DNA of 29,443 nucleotides from a virus. How positions within the stretch are numbered: position 1 is the first letter of the stretch; each line of letters opens with the position of its first letter. Location: the IMG/VR virus record IMGVR_UViG_3300042197_003019, positions 1 to 29,443 of that record; one strand, written 5' to 3'. A model generated the notes under the pieces. The model was not told the origin of the DNA and ran no database searches. It was given only the letters and a program-made list of their open reading frames with translations. Shown here in pieces: positions 1-6,625 of this stretch. Both the position numbers and the translations under genes were made by a program.

Positions 1-1369
1 ATTTATATGTACAATCGTCAGAGATGTCGTAGAGCACTGCTTCAGTTTTATTTTTTCCCTTTCTAAGTACTCTTCCAATTGATTGTAAATTTCTAATTCT
101 CGACTTACTGGGTGAAGCGAAGATAACATTGTGGAGTCTCTTAATATTAATACCAGTAGAAAAAGTTCCATAAGAGGCAACAATGATTGCGTTGTCTTCT
201 CTCTCAGTAATTTCTCTGACTAACTCTCTTTCCTCTGTATCAACACCACCGTGGACGAAGAATACCTTACGGTTATCTCGCTTATCCTTATTTATCTTCT
301 CAAAAAGAACCGCTCCGTGAGCTTCAACTCTTGCAAAGAGAACAAGAGTATTTCCTTTAAGATCTAAAGAAAGATTTTTAATGAAGTTATTTCTTTGTTC
401 ATGAGAAATCAGATATTGAATCTCATCTTCATAAGTCTCAAATTTTTGTGGGGGATGTTTGAGAACTAAGCATCGAATATTAAGTTGAGAAAGATGTCCC
501 TGTCTCATTAACTCTTCAGTTTTTGTGACCTTATAAGATGGACCGAACAATCCTTCCAACACCCACTTATGAGTTTGTGTTCCATCCAAAGTACCAGTAA
601 AACCAAACCGATACTTAGCATGATGTAGTTTTGTCATTATAGATATTAATGACTTACTTTTGAAAAGATGAGCTTCATCTCCAATCACAACATTGTAATC
701 CTCAAAGAACGAACGTTCTAACTTATAAATTGACTGCCAAGTTGTGATTGTGACAGGATACTCACTAGTTTTTTCTTTTCCCGCATAGATTTGATGACAG
801 CATGACTCAACATCCATCCCATAATCGTGAAAATCCCCGTATAGTTGACTTACAAGACTGGTCGTTGGAACGACTACAAGAATTTTTTCATTCCTATCCA
901 TATAGTACCGCACGAGGGCGTAGATCATCAGCGATTTACCTGACGCAGTGGGACTTATCAGCAACTTTCGATTATGTCGTAGGGCATCATATACTCCCTC
1001 AATTTGATAATCCCTAGGAGTATGTGAGCATATCGACTTCATATAATCTTTGACACCTTCATATGAGATTCCTTCGTTGATCTCAAATGGAAGTCCGTAG
1101 AATTTATTGTCTTCAAACTTATAAGTATATCCATACTGATTACAAAAATCTACGATCTTATCCAGAAGCCCTACGTAGATTTGTTTAGATCTTGTATCGA
1201 ATAAATGTATTTCTCCGTTCCAATTTTTACCACGATATTGTGGCATAAACTTTGCATTCGGAACTTCAAACTTAAAATGATCTCTCAGTTCGTACTCAAT
1301 GTGAGGATCAGTATTAACTTTAAGAAATACTTCGTTAGATTTGGATATAACAAGATCTGTTGTTCTCAC
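1..1369 (-). CDS. uvsW: UvsW-like DNA/RNA helicase (3' end cut by the window)
   Basis: Superfamily 2 helicase that in T4 unwinds branched DNA and R-loops and drives branch migration during recombination-dependent replication. The minus-strand frame is open from a GTG at 1369-1367 to base 1. I translated it by hand: it begins V-RTTDLVISKSNEVFLKV and has an N-terminal region with NWNGEIHLFD (compare NWDGRIRLLD in T4). Walker A is SPTASGKS, the DEAH-type box is GDEAHLF, motif III is FGFTGTLDG, and motif VI QSIGRVLRKG lies near the left edge. Only the extreme C-terminus should be missing. GTG is the only usual start in this frame after the in-frame TAA upstream; there is no ATG in frame at the N-terminus. 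The gene follows uvsY, as expected of cyanophage late-region ends. The family call is secure; the exact start is not. Confidence 0.95.
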   Translation of the reverse strand, partial: MRTTDLVISKSNEVFLKVNTDPHIEYELRDHFKFEVPNAKFMPQYRGKNWNGEIHLFDTRSKQIYVGLLDKIVDFCNQYGYTYKFEDNKFYGLPFEINEGISYEGVKDYMKSICSHTPRDYQIEGVYDALRHNRKLLISPTASGKSLMIYALVRYYMDRNEKILVVVPTTSLVSQLYGDFHDYGMDVESCCHQIYAGKEKTSEYPVTITTWQSIYKLERSFFEDYNVVIGDEAHLFKSKSLISIMTKLHHAKYRFGFTGTLDGTQTHKWVLEGLFGPSYKVTKTEELMRQGHLSQLNIRCLVLKHPPQKFETYEDEIQYLISHEQRNNFIKNLSLDLKGNTLVLFARVEAHGAVLFEKINKDKRDNRKVFFVHGGVDTEERELVREITEREDNAIIVASYGTFSTGINIKRLHNVIFASPSKSRIRNLQSIGRVLRKGKNKTEAVLYDISDDCTYK

Positions 1370-1390
1370 ATGAGTCCATTCATCTAGAAA

Positions 1391-1397
1391 TATTTAT
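1391..1397 (-). promoter_or_regulatory. Late-promoter-like box before uvsW
   Basis: The minus strand reads ATAAATA (then TTTCTAG), matching the core of the T4-type late box recognised by the gp55-like sigma. It overlaps the uvsY stop codon and lies 21 bases upstream of the uvsW GTG. Assignment is by motif only. Confidence 0.45.
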
Positions 1398-1834
1398 TAA
1401 CCTAATCCAGATTGGAATTTTATAAACTCTATAGAATTTTTGATTTGATAGGTTCTATTTTGAATAACCTTGAGAATGCTTTCAATATAATTGAGCATTG
1501 TATCGTAGTAATCAATCTTTAGACAAACTGTAGAAAGTTTTTCATCTGCATCAAGATACTTTTGCATTGTATCTTTATCACGAATCTTTTTGGGAAAAGG
1601 ATCTTCAACATAAACGTCTGGATCTGCTTTTCCAGAATAATATTCATATCTTTCGTGACGAATATTTCTCTTCTGTTGTTCTGCTTTTTTTCTCAGAAGT
1701 ACAATGTTATTGTACATCTCAAAGTACTTTGCATGAAGTGCTGGAATTTTTAAAGATTCTGTGTGTAAATTGTCAATATCAATTTTGGAATCTTCTTCCC
1801 ACATCTTTTGAATCATATCAAGATCAAAACTCAT
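1397..1834 (-). CDS. uvsY: UvsY recombination mediator
   Basis: Mediator that loads UvsX recombinase onto gp32-coated single-stranded DNA. It is 145 aa against 137 in T4. It aligns with T4 UvsY in the central KKAEQQKRNIRHERYEYYSG stretch (the RLDYYSGRGDGDEF region of T4), in LDADEKL, and in the C-terminal helix IKNSIEFIKFQSG. It is highly charged, mostly helical, and has no signal or membrane segment. Its ATG overlaps the TGA of the upstream tail gene (ATGA), so translation is probably coupled. It is followed by uvsW. High confidence. Confidence 0.93.
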   Translation of the reverse strand: MSFDLDMIQKMWEEDSKIDIDNLHTESLKIPALHAKYFEMYNNIVLLRKKAEQQKRNIRHERYEYYSGKADPDVYVEDPFPKKIRDKDTMQKYLDADEKLSTVCLKIDYYDTMLNYIESILKVIQNRTYQIKNSIEFIKFQSGLG

Positions 1835-2394
1835 AATTTATTGCCACTTAAATCTGTGATATCATAGATAGTATACTTGAAAGTTACCTCAGCAGTCAAA
1901 TACTCAATATCAGAATCTGTTGCGTCGAATTGTAAATCTGATATTGAGTAAGGCCAAAGATCCTTAAACTTTAATTTAAAGTTTGGCGTGCTGCTACTAG
2001 TAAGTATGTGTAAAGTTCCATCAGAATAAATGTTCATCAGTTTTGAATCTGATGTATCAACATATTTTTGTTCTTGCTGCAGATCATAAATTTCATCAAG
2101 ACTGTGTGGAAATCCAAGTCCACGAATCCAATTCTGAATTTCCATATAGTTTTCAAGATTTTCATCGACTAAAAATCTGATTGTTAAATCATTGAATTGA
2201 ATTTTATCTCCGGGAGTGTCAATATCTTTCAGATATGATGGTTGAACAACCACTCCTAAGTTAAGTCCGGGAATATTTGCACTATTCGAAAAGAATGCAA
2301 CTTTTGGACACCTATTCAAAGTAAACTTAAATCCTACAGGAGAAAGAAAATTCCTGTTTTGGATTTGATTTGCAAATGCGTTTCCGACTGCCAT
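1831..2394 (-). CDS. Tail-tube-fold tail completion protein (gp3 position)
   Basis: A 187-aa protein just downstream of the gp23 region, where cyanophages usually carry the gene annotated gp3 (tail completion/tube terminator). Residues 17-50 hold FKFTLNRCPKV, then SANIPGLNLGVVVQPS. Later come LTIRFLVDENLENYMEIQNW and a C-terminal beta segment ending VTFKYTIYDI. This is the beta-strand, DE, helix with W pattern also visible in gp19 of this window (TILNDEAFGH, FEAWM), which suggests a shared tail-tube fold. Predicted role: part of, or a cap on, the tube or sheath end. The fold is inference from pattern; the gp3 label is by position and memory, not direct T4 similarity. The ATG is preceded by AGAAAAAG and a late box; the stop overlaps uvsY. 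Confidence 0.72.
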   Translation of the reverse strand: MAVGNAFANQIQNRNFLSPVGFKFTLNRCPKVAFFSNSANIPGLNLGVVVQPSYLKDIDTPGDKIQFNDLTIRFLVDENLENYMEIQNWIRGLGFPHSLDEIYDLQQEQKYVDTSDSKLMNIYSDGTLHILTSSSTPNFKLKFKDLWPYSISDLQFDATDSDIEYLTAEVTFKYTIYDITDLSGNKL

Positions 2395-2405
2395 CTTTTT
2401 CTAAT

Positions 2406-2412
2406 TATTTAG
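2406..2412 (-). promoter_or_regulatory. Late-promoter-like box before the gp3-position gene
   Basis: The minus strand reads CTAAATA, directly after the T-tract of the terminator at 2415-2445 and only 11 bases before the ATG at 2394. The leader would be very short. Confidence 0.5.
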
Positions 2413-2414
2413 AT

Positions 2415-2445
2415 AAAAAAACAGGGAGGAATTAACCTCCCTGTT
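2415..2445 (-). terminator. Intrinsic terminator after the 79-aa gene
   Basis: On the minus strand a perfect 10-bp stem AACAGGGAGG/CCTCCCTGTT encloses a 6-base loop (TTAATT) and runs into seven T's counting the stem end. It starts one base after the TGA of the 79-aa gene. Confidence 0.9.
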
Positions 2446-2446
2446 A

Positions 2447-2686
2447 TCAGGCAATTCTTTTAAAGAGATAACCAGATTCAAGTTTTGCGTACTCAAATCG
2501 ATATCCCTTGTCTTTAAGGTTATTGGGAAGTGTCGGAACAGACTTTTTCTTTCCAAGGTCTTCAAATGGAACATGGAAACCCCCATCTACAGGAGTCTTT
2601 TCCCAAGGATAACTGCATCTAGATTGTTTATTTCTCAGAAATTCTTTTTCTGGAAAGTCTAAAACGGTGTAAACTTTGACTGCCAT
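2447..2686 (-). CDS. Small phage protein of unknown function with its own promoter and terminator
   Basis: A 79-aa ORF between gp23 and the tail completion gene. I do not recognise a function. Residues 25-40 contain YPWEKTPVDGGFHVPF, and the second half has GYRFEYAKLESGYLFKRI. This resembles a class of small phage proteins built as YPW-x-M/T-x-V-G-x-F-VP, a basic stretch, then K/R-x-F and G-x-RVWR; that resemblance is from memory and weak. It is one Cys, basic, and soluble. It stands out for its context: a consensus sigma70 promoter 32 bases upstream and a strong terminator at its stop, while its neighbours carry late boxes or are coupled. It may therefore be expressed early, unlike the virion genes around it. 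No clear Shine-Dalgarno precedes the ATG. Confidence 0.75.
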   Translation of the reverse strand: MAVKVYTVLDFPEKEFLRNKQSRCSYPWEKTPVDGGFHVPFEDLGKKKSVPTLPNNLKDKGYRFEYAKLESGYLFKRIA

Positions 2687-2717
2687 AATACTGGTTAAAA
2701 TGATTCACTGCTTTATC

Positions 2718-2746
2718 AGTATAAACTAGTTAATGGGTTTTGTCAA
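2718..2746 (-). promoter_or_regulatory. Consensus sigma70-type promoter (TTGACA-17-TATACT)
   Basis: Minus strand: -35 TTGACA (2746-2741), a 17-base spacer, and -10 TATACT (2723-2718). The predicted start is near 2711, giving a leader of about 25 bases to the ATG at 2686. It sits just downstream of the gp23 terminator. Host-type promoters in T4-like cyanophages are normally associated with early genes. Confidence 0.82.
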
Positions 2747-2758
2747 CACTTTTTCAAT

Positions 2759-2782
2759 AAAAAAGGGGTCCTTTCGGACCCC
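2759..2782 (-). terminator. Intrinsic terminator after gp23
   Basis: On the minus strand a 7-bp perfect stem GGGGTCC/GGACCCC closes a GAAA (GNRA) tetraloop, followed by TTTTTTATTG. It lies about 20 bases past the gp23 stop and should limit readthrough from the most highly expressed gene. Confidence 0.93.
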
Positions 2783-2803
2783 CCAGAAACCTGTGAGAAT
2801 GAC

Positions 2804-4225
2804 TCACATGAGGTTCTTGATAGCAACTCTTCTGTAGTAGCGGTTGCTGTTAACACGGAGACGACCCAGACCCTGATCAGTACCTTCTGCAAATGGGTTT
2901 GCAACGATACCGTAACGAGTCTTGAATCCGATTTTTGGCTGGAAGGAATTCTCACCAACCGCACGTACCATCTGAAGAGGAACGTATGGGCAGTAGAAAA
3001 GACCAGCATCATAAGGCGAAGAACCCTTATAACCAACAACGTAGTACTGGTTGGATCCTTGTGCCAGACCGCTGTTATCAGCAGCCAGGTTTGCCGAATA
3101 TGGGTCAATGTAAACTCTGTACTTACCGTTGATTGTACCAGCAAAGGTGTTGCCAGTGTCATCAACGTTCAGGTTTGCATTCAGAGCAGGGGTGTAATCC
3201 AGAACACCAGCCATGGTCAGTGCTGAAGCAACGTCAGCAGAGCACATGATGATGTTGCCCTTACCGCGACGAGTTCTCTGAGCGATTCTGTTTGCATCTC
3301 TTTCGATTTGGAACAGAAGACCCTTGAACTTCTCAACGGACCAACGACCGTTGGAGTCGATGTCGAGGTCGAATACACCTGCGGTTGCAGTGTTCTCGAT
3401 TGCGCCTTGCTCAGCGATCTTGTAGATAGTACGGATAACTTCACGGTTGATCTCAGCAAGAATTTCGCTAGACAGAATGTTAGCGAGTTCTGCTTCTGCA
3501 TTCAGACCATGAATTGCCTTCAGATCCTGAGCGAGCTCGAGGGAGTATTCTGCTTTCAGTGCGCGTGACTTAGCAGTTACAGTGACTTTCTCGATTGAGA
3601 ATGCCATCTGGTTGAACTGGTCGCCAGTGCCAGAACCGAGGTTCTCAGCATCGCCAGTGTTCATGCCACCACCAACGTTATATGCCGTTGAGGTTGCAGT
3701 TCCAACTGGGTTCAGGATTGCTGGGTTGGTTCCTGACTGTGCGGTTGTACCGATACCAGCAGCAGCGTCTGCAAATGCACCGGTAAGGTTAAATCCGTCA
3801 TCTTGACCAGAGAATGCGGTATCAACTTCGTTGAAGAATGCTTCGGTTCCGCTCTGGGTGTTGTAGCGCGAACGCATTGCGAAGATCAGGCCGGTAGGAC
3901 CATTCATTGGCTGAACGCCAGCGAGATCATAAGCAACCAGGTTTGGCATCGAACGACGGATCAGCGAGATCAGTACGGGATCAAAACCAGCGGTAGGACC
4001 AGCAGCGGCTGACGAACCGGTGAAACCACCAGTGCCAGTTGAGTTGGTTGGGGATTCCATCAGGTTCATACCTGATGTAAATGCTTGCTCCTCACGGAGG
4101 AACTTTTCTTGGTTTTCGAGCAGGACGGCGGTTACAGCTCTTCTGTGCGAATCTTTGATTGGATCAAGACCCTCATAGTTCAGAAGGGGAGCCCACTTTT
4201 CCTGCAACTGTTCGGAATGGAACAT
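2804..4225 (-). CDS. gp23: Major capsid protein gp23
   Basis: Forms the hexameric lattice of the T4-type head (HK97 fold). It is 473 aa against 521 in T4. It matches T4 gp23 across its length: N-terminal EKWAPLLNYEGL, RRSMPNLVAYDLAGVQPMN, KSRALKAEYSLELAQDLKA, ILAEINREV, GKYRVYIDPY, and the C-terminal FQPKIGFKTRYGIVANPFAE. Prohead maturation by gp21 should remove the N-terminal propeptide. NLME(57)-S aligns with the T4 cleavage site FLTE(65) and fits the hydrophobic-x-E rule. AAAGG lies 9 bases before the ATG. A strong terminator follows and gp22 precedes it, as in T4. Confidence 0.98.
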   Translation of the reverse strand: MFHSEQLQEKWAPLLNYEGLDPIKDSHRRAVTAVLLENQEKFLREEQAFTSGMNLMESPTNSTGTGGFTGSSAAAGPTAGFDPVLISLIRRSMPNLVAYDLAGVQPMNGPTGLIFAMRSRYNTQSGTEAFFNEVDTAFSGQDDGFNLTGAFADAAAGIGTTAQSGTNPAILNPVGTATSTAYNVGGGMNTGDAENLGSGTGDQFNQMAFSIEKVTVTAKSRALKAEYSLELAQDLKAIHGLNAEAELANILSSEILAEINREVIRTIYKIAEQGAIENTATAGVFDLDIDSNGRWSVEKFKGLLFQIERDANRIAQRTRRGKGNIIMCSADVASALTMAGVLDYTPALNANLNVDDTGNTFAGTINGKYRVYIDPYSANLAADNSGLAQGSNQYYVVGYKGSSPYDAGLFYCPYVPLQMVRAVGENSFQPKIGFKTRYGIVANPFAEGTDQGLGRLRVNSNRYYRRVAIKNLM

Positions 4226-4270
4226 TTGCGTTTACCTTTGGGAATGTTTGTGTTTGATTTAATGTTAAAT

Positions 4271-5374
4271 TCAGTTCTTAGCGACTTGCTGAAGAGTTCT
4301 GAGGTATGCAGCCATTGTGCCTGAGACTGACTCAGAAGCACTGTCTACACCTTCAGACAGAGTTTCAGTCTGTGCTTTTGGAGACTTCTGTGCTGAGAAG
4401 TATGACTCTTTCAGCATCTCCAGTTTTTCACGATATTGGGTTTCACTTTCAAACTCAACACTTTCGGAAAGTGAAGCGAGCTTTTCCTTCTGAGTAGCAG
4501 CGAGGCCCTCAGAAACTTGATCTAAGATTCCATCAGCAACCGACTCTGCGAGACGCTTGTTGAGTGAAATATTTCTTTCAATTTGCTCGTTGAGTTTTTC
4601 TTCCATTTCATCAAGTTTTTCTACCATGCTCTCTAAAACATCATATTTATCTTCAGGGATTGTTACATAATGATCTTCAAAAAGTTGCTTCATTCCACCG
4701 AGGAATGATTCTGTCATTTCGGTCTTCAGACCGTGCTCAATTGCGAGTTCGTTAGCAGAGAACCACTCATCTGAAACGTACTCAAGGTATGAATCTACAC
4801 GCTCTGCAAGTTGAAGTTTGATCTCTTCAACTTCCTCTACCAGAGCTGCAGCATATGCTTGCTCAATTTCTTCTTTGATAGTAGCAACCTTTGCATTGAT
4901 TGCTGCTTCAAAGATGGTCTTTGCCTTTTCCTTGAAACCTTCGGAGAGTTCTTCACCACCGAGGAGAGCATTGACATCTTCTTCGATGTCATACTCTTCC
5001 TTCTTCATTTTCTTCTCTTCTTTCTCCTCCTCCTCTTCTTCTTCTTCCTCTTCTTTATGCTTTGCTTCTAAGAGTTCTTCTGCTTCCTCTTCTGCCTCTT
5101 CTTTAACAGACTTCATAGGATCAGCAGACTTTGCACCTTTGTTGACAACATCTCTGACTTGCTTCAGAGTTGCACCAGGAGTCTTCAGCTTTGCTGAGTC
5201 ATCATCTGGTCTGTAGTTTTCTGGGGTAGGACCACCCAGATCTTCTACAGAACCCAGTTGTGTACCAGGATCTGCCAAACGTGGCATTGGATCCCCTGCC
5301 TTTGCAGTTGCATTTACGGCAGTTTTGGATTGCTTAGTGCCTACTTCCATTTCTTGTAAATCTCCACGAGACAT
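4271..5374 (-). CDS. gp22: Prohead scaffold/core protein gp22
   Basis: Internal scaffold that templates the prohead and is degraded by gp21. It is 367 aa, longer than T4 gp22 (269). The T4-like part starts around residue 130 (EDVNALLGGEELSEGFKEKA) and continues through VDSYLEYVSDEWFSANELA, GLKTEMTESF, and a long coiled coil with MEEKLNEQIERN. The extra N-terminal part is low-complexity and acidic, with a run of ten Glu followed by a Lys-rich patch, like a core protein. GGAGAG lies 5 bases before the ATG, and a good late box is upstream. It lies between gp21 and gp23 as in T4. Confidence 0.95.
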   Translation of the reverse strand: MSRGDLQEMEVGTKQSKTAVNATAKAGDPMPRLADPGTQLGSVEDLGGPTPENYRPDDDSAKLKTPGATLKQVRDVVNKGAKSADPMKSVKEEAEEEAEELLEAKHKEEEEEEEEEEKEEKKMKKEEYDIEEDVNALLGGEELSEGFKEKAKTIFEAAINAKVATIKEEIEQAYAAALVEEVEEIKLQLAERVDSYLEYVSDEWFSANELAIEHGLKTEMTESFLGGMKQLFEDHYVTIPEDKYDVLESMVEKLDEMEEKLNEQIERNISLNKRLAESVADGILDQVSEGLAATQKEKLASLSESVEFESETQYREKLEMLKESYFSAQKSPKAQTETLSEGVDSASESVSGTMAAYLRTLQQVAKN

Positions 5375-5379
5375 TTGAA

Positions 5380-5385
5380 CTCTCC
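5380..5385 (-). promoter_or_regulatory. Shine-Dalgarno of gp22
   Basis: The minus strand reads GGAGAG five bases upstream of the ATG at 5374; it supports this start over internal Met codons. Confidence 0.7.
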
Positions 5386-5412
5386 GTTTAACCTTAAGTT
5401 ATAAACTATATT

Positions 5413-5420
5413 TATTTATA
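5413..5420 (-). promoter_or_regulatory. Late promoter of gp22/gp23
   Basis: The minus strand has TATAAATA, a full match to the T4 late consensus, about 39 bases upstream of the gp22 ATG in the gp21-gp22 gap. It is one of the best late boxes here and is placed before the scaffold and capsid genes. Confidence 0.75.
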
Positions 5421-5430
5421 ATTTAACAAA

Positions 5431-6081
5431 TTACAGATTATTCAGGAAATCATTGAACAGATTTAATTTCTGTTCATCCAATTTCTTCTGATCAACCAGC
5501 GTGTTAATTCTTTTATATGTTTTTGATGCGTAGTTTTCACGAAGAATACCACCATCCCATACCCACTCTTTTCCTTCCATAATTCCAGAAACAAATGCAT
5601 CTGGAGCTGAAGGATCTGCAACGATATCTGCTGCAGTAGCGAGCATGAAATCTTCAGCAACTTCGTTATAACCTTCTCTAGTCATTCTGATTGAACCAAC
5701 TCCACGAGAAGAAACTCCAAGTTTTACTCCTTCACCAATTAAAGACTCAGCAATTTTTCCCATAGGAGTGCTAAGAATCTTTGCCTTACCGATAAAGTTC
5801 GATCCACTTTCCTTTAATGAAACAATCTTGTGTGAAACTCTATCAAGGTTTACAGTAGGACCATCTGGGTGTCCAAGTTCTCCAAGAGCTCTGCCTTGCT
5901 GAATATGGTTTTCGTTATATCTTGAAACTTCACGGCGGAGAGTTTCCATTGGATATACACGACCATTACGGTTTTTGATATCTCCCTGAAGGAACACACC
6001 TTCAATAAAGAGAGACTTTTTACCGTTGCGTTCTTCAACGATAAATTCTACTGATTCGATTTCTTCTCTGATGAGTTTCAT
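5431..6081 (-). CDS. gp21: Prohead core protease gp21
   Basis: Serine protease inside the prohead that cleaves gp22, gp67 and the gp23 propeptide. It is 216 aa (T4: 212). Family hallmarks are GVFLQGDIKNRNGRVYP near residues 28-44, the likely catalytic His in GELGHPDGP (His71), and the likely nucleophile in LGVSSRGVG (Ser124/125). These assignments follow the T4 gp21 (MEROPS S77) pattern. No Shine-Dalgarno is evident; the ATG follows the upstream ORF's stop by one base, so coupling is likely. Gene order 67-like, small ORF, 21, 22, 23 mirrors T4. Confidence 0.96.
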   Translation of the reverse strand: MKLIREEIESVEFIVEERNGKKSLFIEGVFLQGDIKNRNGRVYPMETLRREVSRYNENHIQQGRALGELGHPDGPTVNLDRVSHKIVSLKESGSNFIGKAKILSTPMGKIAESLIGEGVKLGVSSRGVGSIRMTREGYNEVAEDFMLATAADIVADPSAPDAFVSGIMEGKEWVWDGGILRENYASKTYKRINTLVDQKKLDEQKLNLFNDFLNNL

Positions 6082-6082
6082 T

Positions 6083-6352
6083 TTAGTTCGTGAATGCTAC
6101 TTTATTTGCTTTAATGGCAGTCCCATCAGTCCAAATTACATCAGTTGGATTCTTTTGCAAGAACTCAATATTTCCGTTTGGAATACTGAAATAAGAACTG
6201 GTTGCTGCACCAACAATGGTTGAAATTGCTACAACTCTTGTAGCACCACTATCATTGTATAAACGTACTAAAGATGCTTCAGTAATGCTAGTTGCAGCTC
6301 CAGCAGAAGTTCCAGTATTTACTTGTGTTGCAACAATTTTTGTGATGGGCAT
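6083..6352 (-). CDS. Small beta-rich protein in the head cluster, function unknown
   Basis: 89 aa between gp67-like and gp21, where T4 has gp68. It shows no resemblance to the acidic, helical gp68. The sequence is Thr/Ala/Val-rich and predicted mostly beta: LVRLYNDSGATRVVAI, then YFSIPNGNIEFLQKNPTDVI, then a C-terminal IKANKVAFTN. The pattern of alternating strands with a P-x-G turn and a KxPTD turn resembles small head-decoration or spike-type beta barrels in general, but this is inference only. A double late box lies upstream and gp21 is immediately downstream, so it should be made late with head proteins. Confidence 0.78.
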   Translation of the reverse strand: MPITKIVATQVNTGTSAGAATSITEASLVRLYNDSGATRVVAISTIVGAATSSYFSIPNGNIEFLQKNPTDVIWTDGTAIKANKVAFTN

Positions 6353-6377
6353 TATTCTTTCATTTTGTGATATTAGT

Positions 6378-6388
6378 TATTTATTTAT
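6378..6388 (-). promoter_or_regulatory. Double late-promoter-like box before the 89-aa head gene
   Basis: The minus strand reads ATAAATAAATA, two overlapping ATAAATA boxes starting at the gp67-like stop codon, about 25 bases before the ATG at 6352. Confidence 0.6.
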
Positions 6389-6594
6389 TATTCTTCCTCA
6401 TCAGAATCATATTCACCTTCTTCATCAGTTTCCTCTTCATATTCATCCTCTTCACTTGCAAATAAAGAAGATGCTACTGCAGGTTTAAATGCATCAATTC
6501 TTTCAGCAGACTTTGCAAAAAGAAGTTCTTTGATTTTATCACTGATTTGTGAAGGACTTTCATCAGTAACAATCATATCCATTAATTCATCCAT
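6388..6594 (-). CDS. gp67: Prohead core protein gp67-like (PIP precursor)
   Basis: 68 aa. The N-terminal half is helical (DKIKELLFAKSAERIDAFKP, then AVASSLF) and the C-terminal half is almost entirely Asp/Glu. T4 gp67 (80 aa) has the same two-part design: a helix with A-x-R-I/T-D-x-I/F-K, then a polyacidic tail. It also lies directly after gene 20. In T4 it is an essential core component cleaved by gp21 to internal peptides. LFAS is followed by EEDEYEEE; hydrophobic-x-E sites for gp21 are plausible. Confidence 0.88.
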   Translation of the reverse strand: MDELMDMIVTDESPSQISDKIKELLFAKSAERIDAFKPAVASSLFASEEDEYEEETDEEGEYDSDEEE

Positions 6595-6618
6595 AACTCT
6601 AAAATTTGTGATCGTTTT

Positions 6619-6625
6619 TATTTAT
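6619..6625 (-). promoter_or_regulatory. Late-promoter-like box before gp67-like gene
   Basis: The minus strand reads ATAAATA inside AATAAATAAAAACG, overlapping the gp20 stop, 24 bases before the ATG at 6594. Confidence 0.55.

Noticed and set aside
2401-2586. 61-aa minus-strand ORF in the 79-aa gene region
   Set aside because: It reads through the terminator hairpin in a different frame; the 79-aa frame fits the promoter and terminator better.
2743-3165. 140-aa minus-strand ORF overlapping gp23 in another frame
   Set aside because: Runs across the gp23 terminator and is out of frame with the conserved capsid protein.
4818-5216. 132-aa plus-strand ORF rich in Ser/Phe
   Set aside because: It is the antisense shadow of the low-complexity Glu/Lys part of gp22; no ribosome site and no similarity to anything known.
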